Assembly: GCF_037975245.1 (NCBI RefSeq)
Contig: NC_092581.1
Span: 4,566,001 to 4,630,000 of the forward strand
Length of the DNA: 64,000 bases
Source of the DNA: Apostichopus japonicus
Taxonomy: Eukaryota > Echinodermata > Holothuroidea > Aspidochirotida > Stichopodidae
Direction: 5' to 3'
Under the pieces are notes generated by a model. It searched no databases. It was not told where the DNA came from and was given only the letters and a program-made list of their open reading frames with translations. Below are positions 28,801 through 40,600 of the stretch, piece after piece (the first letter of the stretch is position 1; every line of letters begins with the position of its first letter). The position numbers were made by a program, and so were the translations under genes.

Positions 28801-31800
28801 TCCTTGGCTTTTAATGAAGTAAATGGGTATTGACCAATCAGGAATTGGGGCTGGTTCGTGGGGGGGGGGGGGTAAGGGGGTATTTTTATGCAAGTTCCTT
28901 GTATAACTAAGACTGGGCAGGGTATGATGAAGATGGGGAGATATTAACAGTTAGGAATAGAGACAAACATGAAGAGTTGAAGAAACGCACATCTTGTACT
29001 AAGCCATAGCAAATCTCTTTTCTGAATCATTCTGTAAAAACTCTTATTTTAATTTCACTCACATTGGCCAGCTACCATCTTTACTCCTTTCTCACCACGG
29101 CTTCTTACTTGAGCCTGATGTTATACTTTTGAAGCATTTATAGTATAATATATATGATACCGGTGCCTTTCAATCATAAGGTCCCGAGTTCGAGTCGTCC
29201 AAGATTAATGTATGTTGTCCAGTTGTAGAGTTGTTGACAATTGACAATTCATAATCATGGACGTTAAATATGAATCTAAGAGACTGACTTCGGTCAGCTT
29301 GCGGCTTTGATAAGCCAATGATAGCTTCTTCGCGAGTTCCTGCTTGCAGGAGGATCTAAAATTCATATACATATATTGTATATTCAACATGGTCACAAAA
29401 ACAGAATATTGTAAAGTTATGCAAAAAAGAGCTACAAATTAACAGTCGTATGAGCTAATCACAACATCACATTATTATCACAGCGCGATAGATTATTTTG
29501 CGACAGAAAATGCACAAAACGGCGCTTTTTCCGTCGCATTTATCGTTCACAAACAAGAACATATCTTACTGATATTTGCTAAGGAAGAGATGCATAACTG
29601 AGCGCTGATCATGAACCTACTTATTCACATCCTGGGCTCCGTTTGCAAATATCTATAAGACATATTCATGTTTGTGAAGGTTGTATATGTTCATAGAAAT
29701 TTTCTTTCGGATATACGATTATAATATAATCTGTGATAATAACGTGATGTCGTATAAAGAACGACATACATATTTATAATATTGTCTTCAGTAATGCATT
29801 GTTCTCATGCTTATTAATATTTAGGCCTATATAAATATTCATTTTCTCTATCCCATCGGCTTATTATTATTTTCTTTTGGTATTCCGTAGGTTGTAAACG
29901 CACAGTCCTACGGTGCTTCGGCACTTTTAATTTACTCCGACCCAGCGGACTATTCGGTGAACGCCAGTCTTGGTTTACCGTACCCCAACGGGCCGTTTCT
30001 ACCACCAACGGCTGTTCAACGAGGGTCAATATTTGTGGGAGTTGGTGACCCACTCACCCCAGGCTACCCCTCAACTGGTGAGAATTGGCTTAAACCAGTT
30101 ATTTTCATTTCAGTACTAATATCATATTTTGCTTAGAGAAATTGCAATGAGATCACAGTGTATCTTTTAACAAAACTACCTTGGATTTTATTTTTCAAAG
30201 GTGATGAAAATTACCGGAACGTAGAGAACAATCGGGTTTTAGCATTGAATGGTATAGTCTTGTATTGTGTTTTACTGCACAAAGAAACCTTGTAGCATTA
30301 TGTTATCAGATGCTAAGGACGTAGAAAAACAGTATTTAACATAGATCGCAGAGTCAAGTTCAATATCTGCAATTACTGCCTTTTACACCATCCTTGAATG
30401 TGAAGGGACGTCCTTTGCTTAAGGTTTATAGTGGATTTATCGGTTGATGAACATTGTTAACAATTAGGTGCACATTTAATGGCCAATAAGATCCGTACAT
30501 CGGCTTTTGTCAATTTAAGTATTCTTATGCAAGATTATATATATATATATATATATATTGTGTTTCTTAAACTTCCGAGTATCTCAGAAATTCTTTTCAA
30601 GTTGGTTTACTATGGGGTGTATTATTATTCAGAATTTTTGCAGTGTGCCTAGTGGATATGTAAGAGTCATTGTATTTAGGGCTAGGTAGCAAACACATTG
30701 TCGGCGCCGGATTAGTCTCTTTGTACTTTTAAAACTTAGCTTCAAAGTGGAATGCAGAGTAATGTGGATAAAGGATTAAGGTAAAGGATGCATCAAGTTG
30801 TTTGGTTTCCGTTCCCATGCTCAATCTTGGGTGACTTTTCTTACAAGTATATAGCGTTGTGTATATAGAGAAAATGGCGATTGAAACGGGACAGAGGGAG
30901 CTCAGTTGGAGAGGAATATGAGAGTGTGTCCCAGCTCGATAAAGTCGGTAGTACTTTTCGGTTTGTGAAACTATTGTGCAATATTTCAACGCTGCATCAG
31001 GTGTGCCTGGGTAATTATGCAGGGACGTCACAGCCACCAAGCGCACAGTCCATATTGCAATGTATTCTCTGGATTATATATTTGAAAACACAAATGATCA
31101 TTGCACCGTTTGAGCATAATTATGTTAGTGATAAGAAAATCTTCCGGTTTTTTAGATGGTGCTTTCCGATTGGATGAAAGTGATGCTGGACTGCCCACAA
31201 TTCCTGTTCATCCAATTAACTACGGCGACGCAGCTAACCTATTACGGTTTGTTTCTTATCCTATCCGGGCCTTTTGGTCTCATTTACATACGTTAGGCTA
31301 TACTACTAAAGCGTACATTGATGCGATTAAAAAGTAAACTTCGTAATTTCACTTTTCAGTACAATACAAGATAACAGTAATTATAATAACTATTTGTTTG
31401 ATTGTTTGAGCGCTGATATATCGAATACTCAAAGTCATTGGTTGAAAAGTGGTATGGTCCGTCATTTAATGACGGACCATACCACTTTTCAACCCAATGA
31501 CTTTGATCAAATTTTAACTGAAAATGTTATTTCCCCAATATTTCACATTTTTCAGACGCCTAACAGGCCCTCGCCCTCCACTAGATTGGCAGGGAAACTT
31601 AGAGGGAGTCAATTATGAAGTTGGTCCAGGCTTTAAAGGAGTGGATTCTGGCAGGTAAACATTAATATTGTTTTTAATTTATGCAATTAAAGTCAAACAA
31701 GGAAAATTGTCAAAGCAAAGACAGTAAAGTAATATTGTCACGAAAGTTTGCATAGCAAGAATAAAGTTGATGCGCAATCCTTTTAGTAAAGTATAGTTGT

Positions 31801-34800
31801 TTAAAAAAATACGTTTAGTTCCTTGGGTCTCTATATGTAGCATCGTGCTAAGATCTGCGTGCAGGTGTGCGGCTACCATGTAATCTCGCCTTAGGTATCG
31901 TGATCGATCGGTATCCGAATGGTACACGATTGTAGAAACGTCATTCATTATTTGACTGTATTTCACATATTTTTGTAATAATACTTACGTTGGCCATAAC
32001 TGTTGTTAGGCCTACAATGGTTAGGCCTACAGTTAGGCCTGCATATATTTCGATTTTCTTTTTGTATTATTATATTCGTATTCACATGTACGAATGTAAG
32101 TATTACGTTTTTTTTTAACTGGTTTTTATTCTATTTTCTAAAATTCCAGCTCATATTAGCAGGCTATAATGGTTGTATTTCTATTTCGTTTTTAGGCAGG
32201 TTCGCGTGGTTGTTAACTCTTACAGCGAACAGAGGTTGGCGTACAATGTCATTGGGTTTATTCATGGGGAGATTGAACCTGGTAAGTATATACAAAACAT
32301 TAAACAAAACGATAGGTACGTATACCTACGTCTATAGATAGTAAGGTCAATCACCATAGCAACAGTATCATAAAATGCTTCATAAGATGGCGGTAAAAGT
32401 ATATCAGAAACAGACATGTGGGAAATTATGGGCAAATTTTGAAGGAGGAAAGACAGACTATTTTTAAACTTTGTTTGTATTTATATCCGTCATCTTTATA
32501 TAATTATTTATTTTTTAATCAATAGATCGATATGTGATAATTGGAAATCATCGAGATGCATGGGGTCTCGGTGCTGTGGATCCTACCAGTGGAACCGCCT
32601 GTTTACTTGAGATCACACGGGTGATAGGCGACATGAAGAAGAACGGTAGGCTATAGGTGTAGGCCTAGGTTATATGTGACGAACGATGTTTATGGCAGTG
32701 ATAGACCAGGACCCTTTTGGGGGTTGTTTATTATGAAGATAAATAATTCTGGTTTATTTGCAAAAACAATTTAATATTTTGCAATACAGTTTAGTCATAC
32801 TGACTAAAACATAACAATCATTACGTTTTCGCATTGGATTAGGGAAAGAAAATTTGACAAATAATTATTTTTAAAACCTGAAGAAAAAGTTCTTACAAAG
32901 AATTTCTAAGATATGCATAAGGTATTCTACGTTATATTGACAGAGCAATGTTTTCTTTCTCCTAGGATGGCGGCCTCGACGTTCCATCGTATTTGGCAGT
33001 TGGGGTGCGGAGGAATATGGACTTATAGGGTCAGTGGAATGGACCGAGGTAAGAATATAAATGGTACCAACATGTTATCGCGAATTGCATGTCACCCATA
33101 GAGTTTCTATAGTTCATGTAAACGCTTATAAGAAAGTAATATTCGGGGGAAGGAAGGGGGTGGGGGAGGGGGGTGGAGGGGAGGGCTGGGCTCATCGTAC
33201 ATACCACTACGAGCCATGATTGCATTGCTTGTGTAACGTTATAATGTTATAAATAAACCGAATGTTCAAGGAGATTCTTTCGTCATTATTACAGGAGTAT
33301 TATCATCTCCTGGGCAGCCGTTCAGTGGCCTATTTAAACCTCGATATCGCCGTGGCAGGTGAGTGTATTACCATCTTGATATAAACCTCATCTGGTTTAG
33401 TCGTTTCATTCTATCTTTTGCAGGGTTCTCTAATATGAATGTTATTATTGTACATGATGCAATTTACATGCTAACTTCATCGTTCATTGCCAGTGAAGAT
33501 TCCTGCAGCAGGTTGTCAAAGTATCACACAAAAATATAAATAGCCATATCATCGTTACTTCTGCGCATGCGGGAATTGATACTCAAGCATTACTGCATGA
33601 GTCTAACAAGAAAAGCTCCTATATTTCTGTTCAGGGTTGCAATGTTGTCTTAACGTTCTTCTGATCCACGAAATTTATTGGTACATTATTCATAGGTTGA
33701 AACATTGGTTGTAGAACAAATCGAGTCTATATACAGGGGCGTATCCAGGGGGGGCGCAACAGGCGCGCGCCCCCCCCTATTGGCCGTCACCAAAAAAAAA
33801 AAAGTTTAGCAAAAAAAAAAAAAAAAAAAAAATTGATGACCTTTATGTGAGATGTCGGTGATCGCTTAACCCCCCCCCCCCCCCTCCCGTATGCTTTATT
33901 TTTTGTTTGCCAAAAAAAGGTTCTGGCGAAGTTCGGTGGCATAATAGTTTTAGAAACATAGATGGTAATTGTGTTTGTATTATCACTATAAACACTAAAT
34001 GACATGCCAGCCATACTAAATTGTGCATTTTGTGTCCATATTTACTGGAAATGTTGCTTATTATTAAGGTCGAAAAATGGATCACATATGGCCATGGGCG
34101 GCGATCCATGGTGGAGGGGGGATATATCCCCCCATGAAAATGGGTGGAGGGGATGTAATGCACCATATCCCCCCCCCCACCAAATGCCAGGGATAAGAAT
34201 ATTTTCATGCCTACATTTATGCATCTTCGTTAATGTACGGCTCTTTTTTAGCTTCATTTCTCGCCTACCATAAACGCAGTGCGATCTTTTCAAATAAAGC
34301 GTCTTTATAAAGCAAAAATAGTTGACTGTAGGCTTCATTGGCCCTATAACAACAAAATGTATTATTGCGCCCACGGTATTGATATAGTACATATATGCAC
34401 CCTCATAGTATTCATATAGGCCCTATAGTAGGCCTACACACGTACATGTTCCCTCGAACAGCTGAGAATCTCATGTAACCAGGGTAATGCTTAATACACG
34501 TTTCACCTGGATGCCCTAGCAATCGGTACCTAGGAATGTAACTATGTGTAATTGTGTATTGCATGTGTACAGGCCTATAATAGCCTGCATGAGGCCATTT
34601 TCTTCATCGAATAATATAACAGAGCTCTCGAACATTCTAACGTTGCGCCTGAAACAAGATTGACAGGGGCAATTTTCCCAAAATAACACCCAAAATTAAA
34701 AAAAAAAGTATTTTGGATCCTGATTATGAGATATTTCGGACATGACATCCCTATTTTAAAGTTGGGTATATGCCGCTTGGAAACCTCGGGAAGTGCCGTT

Positions 34801-37800
34801 TCCGGCCATCTAGAGGGTTTGTTAATCCCAAAATTTTCTTGTACGCTTCGCGCCAACTCATGGTGGCGCTACGCTTAGATAGTCAACAAGGTCATATCCC
34901 CCCCCCCCCCACTCGGAAGTACGGATCGCCGCCTATGCATATGACACCATTTTGCATTTCAGCCCTTCTTTGAAAGCAAAAATTGTACACCCCTCCCCTT
35001 AGGCCCATCCCCCAGGACGGCGATCATTCATGCCTGGCGCCCCCCCCCCCTATTGGAAAATCCTGGATACGCCCCTGTATATATATATATATAGCAGATG
35101 CATGTTCTCCGAGATTGTAATGTCATGACAATTACACACCGTTGAATACCTATATGGAGAATGTTAGTTTATTAAATTCTGAAGCCACCGCGACTTAAAA
35201 TTGGCTAAACTTTGATAAAGCCTTCGAACTGTTCGACTGTCATTTATTGTTTTCGGCGTTGCGACGGTCAAGGTGGCGTCCAGTTGACCAGTGTTCGACC
35301 GGCATTATTAAACTATTCAAGTAAATTTTAGTGACAGTTACATGACTTCGAACACTTTGGAAGGATATAATCCCCAAGAAAATACTTTTGAAATCTTTCA
35401 GTTTTTTTTTGTTATCATTCTCAACATTTGGTGTCTCTGTTGATGACCTGTAAAGTTTAATAATTGATAAAATCACATTAAAACTTTATCGATTACCACA
35501 GGAAACTATATCTTCCGACCAAGTGCTTCTCCTCACATCAGCCCCGTCATGATTGAAGCTATGAAAAACGTAAGTATAGACGTAAAATTAAATTACTAAA
35601 GGTGTTAAACTATACATAGGCAAAGGTATAGCGTGACACATGGGTGCATGAGTTGGAAGGAGGGGAGGTGAGGGGTTGGAAGGAGGGGAGGTGAGGGGTA
35701 GGGGGTGGGGGGTGGTAGGGCATGGGAGGACAGGAGGGACGAGCAAAGAACGTTCATGCACAGACAAATTGACTTTCTGCACTGTGCTCTGGTAAAATTC
35801 CGATATGCTGTCAACACAGAGGCGTCCAGAGCTGGTTCGGGTGCCGCACACCAATTATATCATATCACGGGTCTCCCTTTTGTCACACTCTACATTTTTC
35901 CTTCAGTTTATTATGAAAATTCGTTATCCTGTGCCGCATATTCTCCCAGGCCTCTCCATATTTTCGCGGAGCCCCTATTGACCCAGGCCCGGTACTGTAT
36001 TGCCTCGATACGCCTTTAGTTAGGCCTGTATACGACCATTTCTTCAAGCAGACACATATATGAATATGTACAATTATTCATTATTCTAACCTTTGACACG
36101 AAACAAGCGTATATATCAATGAAGCAAATGGTGTGCATGTATGGGTTGAGGAGGGGACGTGGGAATGGGGGAAGGGAGAGGAATGTAAGAGAGGGGTGAG
36201 TGCTTTGACTTTCACACGTGGTCAGTGCATCCGAACAAGTAAAAGAACCTTAAACTGAAGACAAATGACCGGAATTGACCTTTGATCTTATTCCGTTTCT
36301 ACTTTTAAAGGTACTGGATCCCGCCCCCAGTTATGAGGGCCAATCGATTTACGACAGCTTCTTAAATAAATCTGATTATAACAAAGACAATTTGGACGAA
36401 TCATTTATGTGAGTATACTTCGTAGAAATACTTACATATTTAATTATATCAAACAGTTTTTCGATCGAACTTCGCCAAGTTCTTCTCCTTCTCTCGTTTT
36501 GTTACATTTGTATGCAACGGATTTATCAGTATCGTTTTTCACGCCACATTCGAGAAAGGTGCTTTCCCGCACTCGCTCTATATAGTTACGAGTTAAATAC
36601 CACATTTTGGGAGTCCCATTCTTTGGGAGTCCTTTACTTTGTTAAGCTTGTATTGGCTTTTTAATGGACTTCACTCCACATTTAAATATTTATTATCTGT
36701 GGAAAATCAAACAAACAATAAACAACAAAAACATTTTGCATCAGGGTAAATCTAAGTTTCAGTAAACCCAGATAATAGCATATATTATTGGTTCTAATAT
36801 AAAGTATGGCTGTTCGATCTTTCCTTAATCATTTTGGCGACCCTTCCGTGGGTGGACTTTGTGACCTGGGAAGGAGTCGAGGAGATATGCCCGTCTCCTT
36901 GAAGAAATTGTTTTGTCATTAAGGGTGCTTTGTTGCAAACGGTGTTATTTTTTGGGTAAATGAGAATTATAGTGTTTTCTTGTTAAGTAGGCCTAACTAT
37001 AAAAATTTATAAAAAAAATCAAGTAACATTATCATTAACGTCTGGTACTGAAGAGTCTATGTCAAGGCTAAAATCCCGCCTTGCGTAATCATTAAAAGAG
37101 CGTATAACATTTCGAATACAAATACTGCCAGACGCCTTATACACATTGCACGTACAGTTTTTCTTTGAACTTTGTTGATTTCATTAAACAATTCTTAGCT
37201 ACTTTCTTTGGCTTATGAAATATATCAGAGAAGTTAAACTATCTTTCTCATATATTATCTGCTCCGTGTATAATTATTTTTGTCTATTAATGGTACACAA
37301 GTTTCCATTGGATTAGAATTCTAACTTTAAAATTTCAAGTACACCGCATAGGATTATCCCCGTCATCATCATAGCCATGAAGCTTTACGTACCCGACTAC
37401 ATTTATGTTATGTCGGCGTTTTATTGTCCAGGGTTTTAGTATTAGTGTCAGGTAATAAGCAGAAATTTAGATATTGTTTTACATTAATATATTTTTTTGC
37501 ACCGTTTTTCTTAGCATTCCTAGAATAGGAGCCGGAAGTGACTACTACGGTTTTGTGTACGGTGTCGGTGTATCGTGTCTTAGCGGTTATTTCTTTTACG
37601 ACGCTGTAAGTGTACCTCATAAACTGTTTCTGATATTTCGGTATAACGGTTTTACATATTAACCTTGTTAAGTAGATTTCCTTTACCAGACATTCGTTTC
37701 CAGACCGTTATAAATGCCAATTTTTGTAGACATGGTCATAAATATATCAAACGTTATATGTAGGAGGGCGTTGTGGTCAAGTGGTGAAGCCAGTGGACTT

Positions 37801-40600
37801 GTGATCTAAGGATTACAGGTTCGAGCCCTGACCAGATCATTGCGTTGTGTCCTTGGGCAAGGCACTTTATCTCCATTGCCTCTCTTCACCCAGGTATATA
37901 AATTGGGACCTGCGAGGTGACTTGTAAATATAGTTGCGTGCGCCGATTTGTGGCTGTACCCTATGGGAAGTCCCCCAGGGGACACGTGGCTGTGGTGCAC
38001 TGTGGTGCCCCAGGAGAGATTGTTTGAATTGTGCACCCTTTGGTGTGTAGGTGTGACAAGTTACCAATGACCAGGGTTAAGTACAGCGCGGCAAGACTTT
38101 ATTGTAAGTTGCGCTATATAAGAACTGTTAATTATTATTATATATATATGATGTGTGGGGCAACCCCCAGTCCACAAATAACACATCATTCCATATCATT
38201 CTTTAGCTTATCAGGAAATAAACATTAACCACTAGTAATTATTAATTGTTCATCAGTTCAGGTGACTGGCGTAAAGGTTAGCACACATACGATTACATCA
38301 GCGGCACCCTGAGGTCAAAGGTTGTTGCATGCATTTCCCCAGTTAATTTTCGCGGTTTATATTTACTTGAAATTCTTGTTTAGCGATGCTCCAGTCGATG
38401 CATTGTACGATGTTGCCGTTGCTAGCCTATATGTTTAGTATTGAATTTTCAAAAAAGGAACACCCTTTTTTATACCACGTGATGTATCATCTTCGTAAAA
38501 CGTTATTTCATGACAATCATAAGACTCCCCTCCCCCCACCCACCCACTCCCCACCCCTCCCCTTGCAGAATACTTTATCTTAATTTTAATTTCCTTTTTG
38601 TTTTACTATAGTTTTCCTTTCATTCTCTTTTTACAGGACACGTACCCCACAAGCTTCTACTCGTTGTACCACACTCAATACGAAACCTTTCGACTTATGG
38701 AAGAATTTATCGATCCAGGGTTCGTGTCTCATCGGGCCGTTTCGCAGATTTTCGGAGATATGTTGCTGAATTTAGCCGATAGCCAAGTCATTCCAGCAAA
38801 TGTTATTCATTATTCTAATTATTTGTTCCTTTATTACAGTCGACTAAACGTGACTTCCTACAGGGACAAACTCGTGGATCATGGATTATCAATGAGTTAG
38901 TATATACAGACGAGACTAAATATATAGACTCTTTTTAAGTTTGATTCAAAGAATTTATGGAATAGGAAAAATTAAAGTTTACGTATCATCTTTGTAAATG
39001 TTTTCAAGAGTAAAGCGTTAAACATATTTGTCAAGTCTGGAGTGCTCTAATAAGGCCAACAGTATTGTCCTCAAAAGGTAAGCTTTCTGAATGTATAGTA
39101 TTTTAGTAGAAAATTATCTGAAAGCTGAAAGCGCTTTTGTTTATTTTGTTTACTTTTTTATGGAATATTTAGTCTTCCAAATTATTCTAATAGACGTTGA
39201 GGAATTGCAAAAGTAGAGGAGTCAATATTTCAGTGAGATTAAAACTGCTAGTTTGAAAGTCAGTGACCATTTTTTTAGTCTTTCTAGCATATTCATGAAT
39301 AAAACTAATACTCTTTTAGGTATGGAGGAATATACCTACTGCATATTCAAACTTTCCATAAGCCTATACCACTTTGGTAAAACAAAGATGCAATGACGTC
39401 ACAAGTTGTGATTGACGTCATCTCCACAGTTTATTTGATATCGTTTGATGTTCATACATTGTTACGTAGATATTAACAACAATACCATCCTTGTAGATAT
39501 GGCTGTTAATTTCACTGAGAAAACAAACGTGTTACTGAAAATGAAGTGACGTATACGCCTGAAATTGTAATTAGAATATTTATATCTTTCTTCAACCCCT
39601 TGTAGCGTACTTAGAGCGTGCACTCCTTGAGTTCATGAGGACAACCGACACATTTCAACGAGAAATTGTACCGTCCGTGGATAAAAACGAGTAAGTACTA
39701 CAGCCCCCCCCCCTCACGGGGGGAGGGGTGGGGAGATATTGGAGGGGTTAGACTGGAGTTTGTTTATGTAGGTACTATTAAAAGCCGAACTCTTGATGGG
39801 TTTATTAAAGAGTACTCACAGACGCCTAGATGAAAGCAGCTATAGAGAATATATACCTACTGCATATTCAAACTTTCCATAGGACGATACCACTTTGAAA
39901 AATAGTAATTAAAGGCATTTCATAAAAAAACATAAGAAAAGGGACGTAAAGTCGTATAATGCAATGGAACCCAACATAGACACGAGGACAACTGGATACC
40001 TTATACACCCTTTCGCTCCTATGTACCTAGGCAGTGTGTAACACCCCCCCCCCCTTTTTCCCCGTAACATTTTATGCTAATTTTGGAGGAATCTAATGAA
40101 TATTGTGTATCGGACCACCTATATCAATTCGGACTTCCTATATCAGACATTATAAACAAACATTTTTTCTGTTTGCAGTCCCCTTGCAGTCAGGGCTATT
40201 AATGACCGAATCATGTTACTCGAGAGGGCATTTCTTGATCGAAACGGACTTCCAGGTCAACCCACCGAGAGGTACGTATGGTTCAAATCATAGGGGACCC
40301 CAAAGTTTTTTTTATCAAATTGTTTAATATAAATAACCCGCTGTAATACATATTCATGAGATGCATATATACTCTCTTTATAGACACACGATTTTTGCGT
40401 ACCCAAAGAACCAGAAGGCTCCTTACAATACGTTTCCTGGTCTTGTCGACGCCATAGAAAATATAGACGAAAATGACCCGGATGCAGATTGGAGCGAAGT
40501 CGAGAAACAGTTATCGATACTAAGTTACATCATTCACAGTGCATCGAGTACACTAAAGAGAGAGGGGGCGTGGACAGAAGTTATGCCAAATGGAGTCTAA
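19849..40600 (+). CDS. Glutamate carboxypeptidase II / NAALADase-like M28 metallopeptidase, 759 aa
   Basis: Coding exons: 19849-20057, 26686-26848, 27513-27647, 28324-28455, 29891-30077, 31156-31246, 31556-31654, 32196-32281, 32526-32645, 32966-33048, 33295-33358, 35502-35569, 36311-36408, 37515-37605, 38637-38895, 39606-39690, 40179-40271, 40384-40600. All junctions are GT-AG and in phase; the total is 2280 bases. The domain order is a short cytosolic tail, one membrane anchor (about residues 13-37), protease-associated region, M28 peptidase domain and C-terminal dimerisation domain, a type II ectoenzyme. Di-zinc ligands and the catalytic Glu are present: H376, D386, E423 (base), E424, D452, H554. 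Glutamate- and acid-recognition positions are changed (see findings), so strict glutamate carboxypeptidase activity is doubtful; an aminopeptidase or NAALADL-type role is possible. Potential N-glycosylation sites include NAS, NLT, NKS and NVT. A splice acceptor 8 bases before the ATG suggests an upstream 5' UTR exon. Confidence 0.95.
20136..20495. mobile_element. hAT-type MITE in peptidase intron 1
   Basis: The ends CAAGGGCGTAGGAA and TTCCTACGCCACTG are imperfect inverted repeats. The flanking octamers are TAACAGTT (20128-20135) and TAACAGCT (20496-20503). The 360-bp interior holds two copies of a CACCAAATTGCATCT segment about 75 bases apart. It starts 78 bases after the exon 1 splice donor. 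Confidence 0.75.
22336..22658 (+). mobile_element. hAT-type element, deletion copy of the 9173 family
   Basis: The left end CAGGGGTTCCCTAGCT and the right end GTTAGGAAAACCCTG match the 9173 element, but the middle is missing, leaving 323 bp. The flanks CTATAGGG and CTCTAGGA agree at six of eight positions. It lies in peptidase intron 1. Confidence 0.7.
23893..24249. mobile_element. TIR element, TAGGCGTAGGAG family, copy 1
   Basis: The ends ATAGGCGTAGGAGGC and GGGCTCCTACGCCTAT are inverted repeats, each followed inward by a poly-C or poly-G tract. The interior matches 44850-45276 in the opposite orientation (GCCCGAAAAATATAA-like, AATATGGAAGGG and CATGC-rich parts). The flanks GTATATCG and GTATATTT share six bases. 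It lies in peptidase intron 1. Confidence 0.65.
24800..25232. mobile_element. hAT-type MITE with perfect 8-bp target duplication
   Basis: The ends CAGGGCCGTCTTAACGC and CTTAAGACGGCCCTG are inverted repeats. Identical octamers GGATGTGG flank it at 24792-24799 and 25233-25240. Subterminal GGGCCC-rich blocks are also inverted. 433 bp, no coding frame, in peptidase intron 1. Confidence 0.85.
27715..27790 (+). mobile_element. LINE/SINE 3' tail fragment
   Basis: The stretch has GTAAAGCGCTTTGAG, then GCTCTATACAAAT, and ends in an ATT trinucleotide run. This is the usual 3' tail of CR1/L2-type LINEs and the SINEs they mobilise. It sits about 70 bases after the exon 3 splice donor of the peptidase gene. 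Confidence 0.45.
29159..29225 (+). mobile_element. tRNA-derived SINE fragment, family A copy 2
   Basis: This is a 5'-truncated copy of the 14057 SINE. It keeps CCGGTGCCTTTCAATCATAA, the B box GTTCGAGTC, and the following AAGATTAATGTATGTTGTCC. The head with the A box is missing. Confidence 0.6.
31429..31506. repeat. Near-perfect 78-bp palindrome
   Basis: The arms run from 31429 inward to about 31467 and from 31469 outward to 31506. They are complementary over some 38 bases with a one-base centre and a single one-base bulge (GG against GGG). The sequence is not low-complexity. It ends 50 bases before the exon 7 acceptor of the peptidase gene. Confidence 0.9.
33734..35077. mobile_element. TIR element, about 1.34 kb, in peptidase intron 11
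   Basis: The termini CAGGGGCGTATCCAGGG and CCTGGATACGCCCCTG are inverted repeats. The flanks TCTATATA and TATATATA agree at seven of eight positions, but they are AT-rich, so the target duplication is only suggestive. The interior has several poly-C tracts and a segment near 34780-34880 shared with 44600-44695. No transposase frame was seen. Confidence 0.65.
37763..38149 (+). mobile_element. tRNA-derived SINE, family B, near full length
   Basis: A tRNA-like head has an A box (TGTGGTCAAGTGG) and a B box (GGTTCGAGCCC). It is followed by the GTCCTTGGGCAAGGCACTTT segment, which is widespread in metazoan SINEs, and then by a body ending GCGCTATATAAGAAC and an ATT run. It is about 390 bp and lies in peptidase intron 14. 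The exact ends are uncertain because the flanks are AT-rich. Confidence 0.75.

Noticed and set aside
31429-31506. miRNA precursor
   Set aside because: The stem is almost perfectly paired with a one-base centre, leaving no loop, which is unlike animal miRNA hairpins.
32196-32209. Alternative acceptor four bases later for peptidase exon 8 (GGCAG|GTTCG)
   Set aside because: It gives a frame unrelated to the family. The acceptor at 32194-32195 yields [10 protein letters not shown] in register with homologues.
38802-38839. Apparent 38-base GT...AG intron inside peptidase exon 15
   Set aside because: Removing it shifts the reading frame. The unspliced translation aligns with the family at the expected length ([10 protein letters not shown]...LVDHGLSM).
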